Source: JAMCRM01 sp041685075
GTDB taxonomy: Bacteria > Acidobacteriota > Terriglobia > Bryobacterales > Bryobacteraceae
Direction: 5' to 3'
DNA length: 23,993 nucleotides
NCBI GenBank assembly: GCA_041685075.1
Contig: JAWLGN010000053.1
Location: 1-23,993 of the forward strand
Below the pieces are notes generated by a model. That model worked only from the letters and a program-made list of their open reading frames with translations. It made no database searches and had not been told where the DNA came from. The position numbers and the translations under genes are program-made. Positions 18,429 to 23,993 of the stretch are shown here, in pieces (position 1 is the first letter of the stretch; every line of letters starts with the position of its first letter).

Positions 18429-20261
18429 TCAGACAGCCAACGGAAGGCGCAGCACAAAGGTCGTGCCGCGGCCGGGTTCGCTGGAAACTTCGATTGTACC
18501 ATCGTGGAGTTGCACCACCCGGAACGTCGTGGCCAGCCCAATCCCGGAGCCTTCCTTCTTGGTGGTGAAGTAGAGGCGGAAGATCTTCTCCCGCACCTCG
18601 GGGGGGATGCCCGGGCCGGTATCGCTGATGCGGATCTCGGCCTGGTCCTCCAGCACGGCCGATTCGAAGCGCAGCTCGCCGCCCTGGGGCATGGCCTCGA
18701 TGGCGTTGACCACCACGTTGAGCACCGCCTGGGTCATGAGGTCGCGGTCCACCCGGATATCGGTGCCGGCGGCGTCGCGGGTGACGGCGATTTGAATGCC
18801 GTTGGCGGTGGCTTGCGGGCGCGCCAGTTGGGCGATGTCGTCGAGGAACTCGTCCACCCCCACCTCGCTGACATTGAGTTCCAGGGGGCGGGTGAAGTCC
18901 AGGAAGGTCTTCACCACACGGTCCAGCCGCAGAATCTCGCGCGAGATGGTCTCCATGTGGGGCTCCAGGTGGTGGTCGCCCTGCTCCATCTTGATGCGCG
19001 CCAGTTCCACGTGCATGAGGATGGCGTTGAGCGGGTTCTTCACCTCGTGCGCCACGCCGCTGGTGATGCCGCTGATGGCCGAGAGCCGGTCGGCCATCTG
19101 CAGCCGGCGGCTGAGCTGCTGGGTGGCTTCGGGGTCGCGCAGCCGGACGAGCATGCCGGAGCTGCCGGCGCCGGTGGGGCCGGAAAGCGACTCCAGAATC
19201 TCCACCGAGAGCAGCACCACGGCGCCGGAGCCGCCGTCGTGGACGATGGGAACGCGGCGGTTGTGCATGTCGCGCCCGGTCTGGGAGGCCTGCGCGAGCA
19301 GCAGCCCCAGGGTGGTATGGGGCGGGAAGATGTCGGCGAGGCCCTGGCCCAGCAGGTCCGAGCGCATGCGGCCGAGGAACTTCTCGACGGCGCCGGAGGC
19401 CACCACCAGGCGGCGCTCGCGTCCGAAGATGAAGACGGCGTCTTCGAGCTGGTCGAGCAGGCGCTCCAGGTTCCCGCGCAGGTCGGAGAAGTCGTAGCGC
19501 GCCCCGCGAAGCTGCTCGCCCAGCAGGCTCACCTTGGAAGCCATCACCCCGAGTTCGTCCACGCCGCCCTGCTGTACGGCGGGCGCGGTCTCCTGGGGTT
19601 CGTACTCGCCGCGGGCCAACTGGTCGATGAGGTTGCCGAGCCGACCCAGGGGGCGGAAGGCAATGGTGGAGAACAGCAGCGCCACCACCACGGCGCCCAG
19701 GATGGATCCCACCGCGATGACCACGTTCTTCTGGAATCCCGGCACGATGTCGCTGCGGATGAGCGCGGGGTAGACCACCACCCGAACCGAGAGCAGTGTC
19801 TCGCCGCCGGCTCCCAGGGGCTGCTCGAGCTGGTAGTACTGCTTGCCGCCGAAGAGGATGCGGAGCTTGTCGATCCAGGAGGTGCTCGCCACTACGGGGC
19901 CGAAGTCCGGGTAGGGTTCGAAGGTCTGGCCCAGGCGGGTGGGGTCGCTGCTGGCGAGAATCTCATTGTTGCGGTCGACCACCGCGATTTCGAGCACCGG
20001 GGGCGAGGCGGTGAGCAGGTCTACCAGTTGGGCCTGGAGGTCCGGATCGCGCAAGGCTTCGCGCAAGGGCGCGGTACGTTGGCGGTCGAGCGTCTGGAGC
20101 ACCAGCACGGTCGCCACGCGGCGCATCAGTCCGGCGCGGTCGGTGGTGCTCTCGAAACGCTGTTGGACCTCGTTGATCAGGTCGATGGCGCCGATGACCC
20201 CCACGATCACGGCCATCAGCAGCACCGACCACAGGGTCAGCCTGGCCCTCAGGGACATCAC
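18429..20261 (-). CDS. Membrane sensor histidine kinase (HAMP-PAS-HisKA-HATPase)
   Basis: The 610-residue kinase has a first membrane helix (about 9-30), a ~145-residue periplasmic sensor domain and a second helix (about 178-200). A HAMP-like linker begins FRPLGRLGNLIDQLARGEY, and a PAS-like domain covers about 262-375. The HisKA box is SGVAHEVKNPLNAI with phospho-acceptor His-405. The ATPase domain has the N box (NVVVNAIEA, Asn-519), G1 (DTGPGIP, 547-553) and G2 (GSGIGLA, 571-577). All motifs are intact and the H box is NtrB-like. No response regulator gene is present in the window, so its partner lies elsewhere. Either GTG 20261 or ATG 20258 may start it; GGAG nine bases before the GTG slightly favours that. 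It follows the quinone oxidoreductase gene by seven bases. Confidence 0.93.
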   Translation of the reverse strand: MMSLRARLTLWSVLLMAVIVGVIGAIDLINEVQQRFESTTDRAGLMRRVATVLVLQTLDRQRTAPLREALRDPDLQAQLVDLLTASPPVLEIAVVDRNNEILASSDPTRLGQTFEPYPDFGPVVASTSWIDKLRILFGGKQYYQLEQPLGAGGETLLSVRVVVYPALIRSDIVPGFQKNVVIAVGSILGAVVVALLFSTIAFRPLGRLGNLIDQLARGEYEPQETAPAVQQGGVDELGVMASKVSLLGEQLRGARYDFSDLRGNLERLLDQLEDAVFIFGRERRLVVASGAVEKFLGRMRSDLLGQGLADIFPPHTTLGLLLAQASQTGRDMHNRRVPIVHDGGSGAVVLLSVEILESLSGPTGAGSSGMLVRLRDPEATQQLSRRLQMADRLSAISGITSGVAHEVKNPLNAILMHVELARIKMEQGDHHLEPHMETISREILRLDRVVKTFLDFTRPLELNVSEVGVDEFLDDIAQLARPQATANGIQIAVTRDAAGTDIRVDRDLMTQAVLNVVVNAIEAMPQGGELRFESAVLEDQAEIRISDTGPGIPPEVREKIFRLYFTTKKEGSGIGLATTFRVVQLHDGTIEVSSEPGRGTTFVLRLPLAV

Positions 20262-20267
20262 TTCACG

Positions 20268-21242
20268 TTACTCCGGGGGCAGCAGCAGGAGTTTGCCCGT
20301 CGTCTTGCGCCCCTCCAGATCGCGGTGCGCCCGGGCGGCGTCGGCCAGCGGATAGGTGCCGCCGATGCGCAGCTTGAGCGCGCCCGAGGCCACCCAGCCG
20401 AGCACGTCGCCGACGCGCCATAACAGCTCCTCGCGGGTCTGGCAATAGTGCGCCAGGCTGGGCCGGGTGAGGAAGAGCGACCCCTTGGCGTTCAAAATGG
20501 TGGGGTCGAAGGGCGGCACCGGGCCGCTGGACTGGCCGAACAGCGCCATGAGGCCGCGCGGGCGGAGAGAGTTGAGGCTCTTCTCGAAGGTGGAAGCGCC
20601 TACCGAATCGTAGACCACGTCCACGCCGCGGCCCTCGGTGAGGCGCTTCACTTCGGCCTCGAAATCCTGGGTGGTGTAGAGGATCACCTCGTGCGCGCCG
20701 GCTTCGCGGGCCACCCGCGCCTTCTCCTCGGTCGAGACGGTGCCGAAGACGCGCGCGCCGCGCATCCGGGCCATCTGGACCGTGAGTCCTCCGGCGCCGC
20801 CCGCCGCGGCGTGCACCAGGCAGGTGTCGCCGGATTTCAGCGGGTAAGTGGAGTGGGTGAGGTAGTGCGCGGTCATGCCCTGCAGCATGGCCGCGGCGGC
20901 GGACTGGAAGTCCAGGTTGTCCGGCAGCTTGACGAGCTGCCAGGCGGGCACCAGGGCGAACTGGGCGTAGGAACCCCGCACCATGGCATAGGCCACGCGG
21001 TCGCCGGGCGCCACTTTCGAGACGCCCGCCCCCACGGCCTCCACCGTGCCGGCGCCCTCGCTGCCGAGCGCCACCGGCACATCGCTCGTATACAGGCCGG
21101 TGCGGAAATAGATGTCGATGAAGTTGACGCCCGCGGCGGCAATCCGCACCAGCGCCTGGCCGGGGCCTGGCATGGGGCGGGGCACCTCCGCAAGCTGCAT
21201 CTTTTCCGGACCGCCGGTTTCGAATACCTGAATGGCTTTCAT
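20268..21242 (-). CDS. Zinc-free quinone oxidoreductase (zeta-crystallin-like MDR)
   Basis: The 324-residue medium-chain reductase starts MKAIQVFETGGPE. It has GVNFIDIYFRTGLY, the GSEGAGTVEAVG strand-turn and the Rossmann loop HAAAGGAGGL for NADPH. The structural and catalytic zinc cysteines of alcohol dehydrogenases are absent. This places it with QOR/zeta-crystallin enzymes that reduce quinones or enones with NADPH in the cytoplasm. The ATG at 21242 overlaps the stop of the upstream gene (ATGA) and has GGAGG six bases before it. A seven-base gap separates it from the downstream kinase gene. Length is normal. A specific substrate cannot be read. Confidence 0.92.
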   Translation of the reverse strand: MKAIQVFETGGPEKMQLAEVPRPMPGPGQALVRIAAAGVNFIDIYFRTGLYTSDVPVALGSEGAGTVEAVGAGVSKVAPGDRVAYAMVRGSYAQFALVPAWQLVKLPDNLDFQSAAAAMLQGMTAHYLTHSTYPLKSGDTCLVHAAAGGAGGLTVQMARMRGARVFGTVSTEEKARVAREAGAHEVILYTTQDFEAEVKRLTEGRGVDVVYDSVGASTFEKSLNSLRPRGLMALFGQSSGPVPPFDPTILNAKGSLFLTRPSLAHYCQTREELLWRVGDVLGWVASGALKLRIGGTYPLADAARAHRDLEGRKTTGKLLLLPPE

Positions 21243-21805
21243 CGAAGACCTCCGCGCAACGCTCGCCGCGAATGAACGGCAGAAGCATAGAACAACAGGT
21301 ACGTCAGGGTGAATGGGAAGAGGAAGAATCGCGCCAGTGTGCGCACAGCGCCGGAGCCGGTCAGGCCCGCTCGAAAGAGCAGGAAGTAGAGGATGATGGA
21401 GGCGTGCCCGTAATCGGCCCACAGGTAGTCGCCGTTTTCGTTGAGGACGAACACCTTGGCCGGGACCCGCAGGGCCAGGGACCGCTTCCACTTGGTCATC
21501 ACCGGCTCGGCGGAGCAGATGATCCCCATGATGGAGTAGCGGTTGGCGGCCAACTCGCGGTAGAGCCGGCGGCGTCCCTCGCGCCCGCGGTAATCGCCTA
21601 CCTGGTAGACGCGGGTGGTGGCGGGGTCGAAGCCTCGCGGCAGGCCGGAGTAGCAGGTGACCAGATCCACCGGGACGGAGTCGCCGTAGATGTGCCGGAT
21701 ACGCGGTATCAGCCCCTCCAACAGCCCTCGGGAGCCGCTTTCGACGAGAAGTATACGGGTGGCCTCCGGTTGGGCGCGGGTAAAGATGTAGCGCACTCCT
21801 TTCAT
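21239..21805 (-). CDS. Membrane-anchored protein of unknown function, GT9-like N-terminus
   Basis: The 188-residue protein begins with a Rossmann-like unit: ILLVESGSRG strand-loop, LLEGLIPRIRHIYG helix, then VPVDLVTCYSGLP. This recalls the N-terminal half of ADP-heptose:LPS (GT9) glycosyltransferases. The region NRYSIMGIICSAEPVMTKWKRSLALRVPAKVFVLNENGDY follows, then a hydrophobic C-terminus (about 165-177, FFLFPFTLTYLLFYAS) that should be a membrane helix. It is far shorter than a complete GT9 enzyme. The ATG at 21805 is preferred (AAGGGG nine bases upstream); a longer in-frame version lacks family character. Its stop overlaps the QOR start, so it leads the operon. Envelope glycan role is a guess. 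Confidence 0.6.
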   Translation of the reverse strand: MKGVRYIFTRAQPEATRILLVESGSRGLLEGLIPRIRHIYGDSVPVDLVTCYSGLPRGFDPATTRVYQVGDYRGREGRRRLYRELAANRYSIMGIICSAEPVMTKWKRSLALRVPAKVFVLNENGDYLWADYGHASIILYFLLFRAGLTGSGAVRTLARFFLFPFTLTYLLFYASAVHSRRALRGGLR

Positions 21806-21925
21806 CTTACCGCCCCTTAGCGGGGGCGCGCCGGTGGAGCGCCGGCCAGGGTGGAGCGCTCCCGGCCGCGAGCGCACCGCCCGGAGTAGCGGCGTCCCCT
21901 GGGCCGCAAGTACCGGCCAGTGTTG

Positions 21926-21931
21926 TAGAAT
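21926..21931 (+). promoter_or_regulatory. Candidate -10 element upstream of comF
   Basis: TAGAAT is a -10-like hexamer in the divergent region between the 188-residue protein gene and comF. No matching -35 is seen. It lies just before a strong TGGAGGTGA ribosome site (21942-21950), which no start codon in the comF frame exploits. Confidence 0.25.
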
Positions 21932-21950
21932 GGAGTTTAGCTGGAGGTGA

Positions 21951-22094
21951 GTCTTCCCCAGTAGGCCCCATAGACATGGCGCGACCGATGCTCTCTCGGT
22001 AGTCCGATATCTCCCCTCGCGCTTTTTCAGCCTTCTTTTCCCCGACGAGTGCAGAGTTTGTAATCAGCCCCTGGACGGGTATACCCGCGTACCG
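21951..22094 (+). other. In-frame comF N-terminal coding without a start codon
   Basis: Reading upstream of 22095 in the comF frame stays open to a TGA at 21948-21950. It gives VVRYLPSRFFSLLFPDE, then CRVCNQPLDG, a typical ComF N-terminus with its first CxxC knuckle (codons 22050-22061). No ATG, GTG, TTG, ATT, ATA or ATC occurs in this frame here, and the only CTG (22071) is already past the knuckle. The ATGs at 21976 and 21988 are one frame off and stop at 22000-22002. Confidence 0.7.
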
Positions 22095-22769
22095 GTGTGC
22101 GAGGCCTGCCTGCGCGCGCCCGAACCGCTGGTGGCGGAGTATTTCTGCACCGTTTGCCGGACCCCGTTTTTAAACCCCTACCCGCTGGATGCGGCGGGCC
22201 GCTGCGGCCCCTGCCGGCTGGGTCTGCGGGGGTTCGACGCGGCCTACTGCTTTGGCGCCTACGAAGGCGTGCTGCGGGACCTGATCCACCTGTTCAAGTA
22301 TTCCGGGATGCGGCCGCTGGCCGGCCCGCTGGGCGGTCTGCTAGGTGCGGCGCTGCCGCGCGAGGAGCGCTTCGAGGTAGTAGTGCCGGTGCCGCTACAC
22401 TGGCGGCGGCGGTGGTCCCGGGGGTTCAACCAGTCCGACCTGCTGGCGCGCGCCACGGCGCGGCGCTCCGGATTGCCGCTCTGCCGGGCGGTGCGGCGCG
22501 CGCGCGCCACCGAGGTGCAGGCCGGATTGAGCCATTCGCGGCGGCGGCGCAACGTGGCCGATGCTTTTCGCGTGACCGCGCCGGAGAAGATCGCGGGCCG
22601 GCGTGTGCTGCTGGTGGACGATGTCATGACCACCGGCGCCACCGCGGGCGCCTGCGCGGCGGCGTTGAAGCGGGCGGGCGCCCGCTCGGTGGCGCTGCTG
22701 GCCCTGGCCCGCGTGGACCGGCGCATGGCTGCCGCGCCGGAGCGATCGATCGAGCAAGGAGCTTCGTAA
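22095..22769 (+). CDS. comF: ComF family phosphoribosyltransferase-like competence protein
   Basis: The protein is 224 residues from the first canonical start, a GTG. It has zinc-type Cys pairs (CEAC at 2-5, C18/C21, C37/C40), then FGAYEGVLRDLIHLFKYSG, VVPVPLHWRRRWSRGFNQSDLLAR and the PRPP-binding motif VLLVDDVMTTGAT (171-183). This is the full ComF/GntX pattern. ComF proteins take part in DNA uptake for transformation and are linked to recombination proteins; the enzymatic role of the PRTase fold is unsettled. The GTG start removes the first conserved CxxC knuckle, encoded in frame just upstream, so the real gene begins earlier or carries a frameshift. The HNH endonuclease gene follows after four bases. 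Confidence 0.88.
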   Translation: MCEACLRAPEPLVAEYFCTVCRTPFLNPYPLDAAGRCGPCRLGLRGFDAAYCFGAYEGVLRDLIHLFKYSGMRPLAGPLGGLLGAALPREERFEVVVPVPLHWRRRWSRGFNQSDLLARATARRSGLPLCRAVRRARATEVQAGLSHSRRRRNVADAFRVTAPEKIAGRRVLLVDDVMTTGATAGACAAALKRAGARSVALLALARVDRRMAAAPERSIEQGAS

Positions 22770-22773
22770 ACGC

Positions 22774-23301
22774 ATGGGGAGTACGGAGAGACTGCAAAAG
22801 CCGGTGCTGGTATTGAACGCCAGCTACGAGCCGATCAATATCTGCGCCGCGCGCCGGGCCATGGTGCTGGTGCTGAAGGGTGTGGCCTCGGCCGAGGAGG
22901 AGTCGCTATACCTGGTGCGTTCGGCGCGCAGCGCCATGCGGCTGCCCTCGGTCATCCGGCTGCTCGAATACCGCCGCATTCCGCACCAGACGCGGGCGCT
23001 TTCCCGCAAGAACATCCTCATGCGCGACCGTTTCACCTGCCAGTACTGCCACCGCGCGCTGCCATCCTCGGAGTTGACGCTGGACCACGTGATCCCGCGC
23101 TCACGCTCCGGTGAATCGGCCTGGGAGAACCTGGTGGCCTGCTGCCATCGCTGCAACAACCGCAAAGGCAATCGCACGCCCGAAGAGGCGGGGATGAAGC
23201 TGGCCCGGCAGCCGCGCCCCTTCAGCTTGCATACCAGCCGCCACATCATGCGGTTTCTTGGCAAGGGCGACGCGCAGTGGCGCAAGTACCTGTTCTACTG
23301 A
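22774..23301 (+). CDS. HNH endonuclease
   Basis: The 175-residue protein has an N-terminal region starting VLVLNASYEPINICAARRAM (10-29), found in a widespread bacterial HNH family, followed by the HNH/zinc module. The module has C89-x2-C92 (CQYC), LDHVIPRSRSG with Asp-104/His-105, ENLV with Asn-119, then C124-x2-C127 and NNRKGN. All catalytic and zinc residues are present. It should nick or cut DNA; the biological target is not known for this family, which appears to be chromosomal housekeeping rather than mobile. AAGGAG at 22756-22761 is 12 bases before the ATG, a rather long spacing. It sits four bases after comF, so a role in DNA processing during uptake or repair is plausible (inference). 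Confidence 0.9.
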   Translation: MGSTERLQKPVLVLNASYEPINICAARRAMVLVLKGVASAEEESLYLVRSARSAMRLPSVIRLLEYRRIPHQTRALSRKNILMRDRFTCQYCHRALPSSELTLDHVIPRSRSGESAWENLVACCHRCNNRKGNRTPEEAGMKLARQPRPFSLHTSRHIMRFLGKGDAQWRKYLFY

Positions 23302-23309
23302 CCGGCTCG

Positions 23310-23340
23310 CCGGGCAAGTCCGCCGGAAACCCTTGCCCGG
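23310..23340. terminator. Hairpin between convergent genes, likely bidirectional terminator
   Basis: CCGGGCAAG (23310-23318) and CTTGCCCGG (23332-23340) form a perfect nine-base-pair stem with a 13-base loop. It sits in the 52-bp gap between the HNH gene and the convergent sulfatase gene. There is no T-tract on either strand, so it would be a non-canonical or Rho-assisted terminator, or a 3'-end stabiliser. Confidence 0.6.
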
Positions 23341-23353
23341 TCCAACCGCGCCT

Positions 23354-23993
23354 TCAGGTTGGGTAGTCCATGCCCGCCAGGCTCCGCTCGACGGAACGCT
23401 GCCACTCGCGGAGCTGCTCCAACATCCGGGCGGCACGGTCCGGCTGCTCTGCCGCCAGGTTGCGTTTCTCGCCCGGGTCGGCGGTCAGATCGTAGAGTTC
23501 GGCCTCGCGCCCGGGCGGCACATACAGCTTGTAGCGGTTGCCGGAGATTGCGGCGGTGCCGCCGAAGTCGTCCGTTCGCGCGACCGGATGTTTTACATTC
23601 CGGAAGACAATGAAGGGCACCTTGGAGGTGGGGATGTTGCCTGTCTGCGCCTCCGCGCTGAGATAGGGTTGCGTGTTCTCTCGCGATTCGCGCCCGACAT
23701 CGTACCCCCAGTAGCAGATCGGGCCGGGTCTCTCTCGCATCGTCCCGTTCAGGAGCGGCACCAGGCTGATCCCGTCCAGCGGGCGCTTCGGCGGGGAGAT
23801 ATTCGCCAGTTCGCACAGCGTGGGCAGGATGTCGCTGGTCACCGCGGGCAGATTCGTGGTTCGCGCGCGGGAAATGCCGTTCGGCCACTCGATGATCGAC
23901 GGCACGCGAATCCCGCCTTCGTAGTAGGCGCCCTTGGCGCCTCGGAACGGCGAGCCTGCCGCGTCCGGCCGGGGCGTCCCATTATCGCTGATG
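23354..23993 (-). CDS. Sulfatase, C-terminal part (runs off the window)
   Basis: About 212 residues are visible on the minus strand, starting inside the gene at the window edge with SDNGTPRPDAAGSPFRGAKG, then YYEGGIRVPSIIEWPNG. These are the conserved sulfatase segments that carry the metal-binding Asp-Asn and the GxK...EGGxRVP signature. The C-terminal subdomain follows (TSDILPTLCELANI, DGISLVPLLNG, AELYDLTADPGEKRNLA), ending in a TGA at 23354-23356. The active-site formylglycine motif CxPxR lies outside the window, so activity and type cannot be judged. Such enzymes release sulfate from polysaccharides or sulfate esters. An internal GTG at 23905 is not the start, because conserved sequence continues upstream without a break. 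Confidence 0.93.
   Translation of the reverse strand, partial: ISDNGTPRPDAAGSPFRGAKGAYYEGGIRVPSIIEWPNGISRARTTNLPAVTSDILPTLCELANISPPKRPLDGISLVPLLNGTMRERPGPICYWGYDVGRESRENTQPYLSAEAQTGNIPTSKVPFIVFRNVKHPVARTDDFGGTAAISGNRYKLYVPPGREAELYDLTADPGEKRNLAAEQPDRAARMLEQLREWQRSVERSLAGMDYPT

Noticed and set aside
20261..21491. Longer start for the quinone oxidoreductase at 21491
   Set aside because: The extra 83 residues are not family-like and overlap the upstream gene; ATG 21242 has a good GGAGG and matches the conserved MKAI start.
21833..21859. Direct repeat GGTGGAGCGC, two copies 17 bp apart, in the divergent region before comF
   Set aside because: Two short GC-rich copies are not enough to argue for a regulatory array, and the spacing has no further periodicity.
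22774..23301. HNH endonuclease as part of a phage-defence or mobile intron system
   Set aside because: There is no methyltransferase, reverse transcriptase, intron boundary, integrase or other defence gene nearby. The context is housekeeping-like.

Overview
The window is a high-GC, tightly packed chromosomal segment, most like a soil Acidobacterium of the Solibacter/Bryobacter type. The main pointers are a very large Oar-like TonB-dependent receptor with an N-terminal carboxypeptidase-regulatory domain, a Tat-exported Gfo/Idh/MocA oxidoreductase, a DUF1080 (3-keto-disaccharide hydrolase family) protein and a sulfatase. This assignment is inferred from gene content only; there is no rRNA or other phylogenetic marker. 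I see no tRNA, rRNA, CRISPR array, insertion sequence or prophage.

Left part (1-8382, all + strand): a small outer-membrane beta-barrel protein; a two-gene unit of a cofactor-free chloroperoxidase-type alpha/beta hydrolase and an NmrA-like SDR protein; a 219-bp gap with a possible decayed F420-type nitroreductase remnant; then Gfo/Idh/MocA oxidoreductase, TonB-dependent receptor and DUF1080 protein. The last three look like one envelope carbohydrate-processing locus. The oxidoreductase gene ends in a tandem duplication that copies its last 15 codons including the stop.

Middle part (8391-14367): a ZIP metal transporter and a DtxR/MntR-type repressor (minus strand, ATGA overlap) with an inverted repeat just upstream of the repressor that is a likely operator. 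Divergent from them lie a DPP-IV-like S9 peptidase and a small helical protein. These converge on accC-accB, the biotin carboxylase and biotin carrier of acetyl-CoA carboxylase. accC appears to use a TTG start with a strong Shine-Dalgarno inside accB.

Right part (14497-23993): two adjacent + strand genes encode predicted lipoproteins built from three and two copies of a ~95-residue beta-rich domain that resembles, from memory, the MamS/MamX-type OB-like domain. They sit between accBC and a minus-strand pepP-like gene, and so appear to split an otherwise same-strand pepP-accB-accC neighbourhood. Upstream of pepP, in transcription order, is a compact run: 188-aa membrane-anchored unknown protein, zinc-free quinone oxidoreductase, sensor histidine kinase without an adjacent response regulator, Pro-rich lipoprotein, Xaa-Pro peptidase. 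Neighbours overlap or are separated by only a few bases. Beyond it are comF, whose conserved first zinc knuckle lies upstream of any usable start codon in frame (likely frameshift), an HNH endonuclease, a hairpin between convergent genes, and the C-terminal part of a sulfatase running off the window.

No clear defence or mobile system is visible. The most novel-looking elements are the tandem multi-domain lipoprotein pair, the stop-codon-containing repeat after the oxidoreductase gene, and the comF 5' end.
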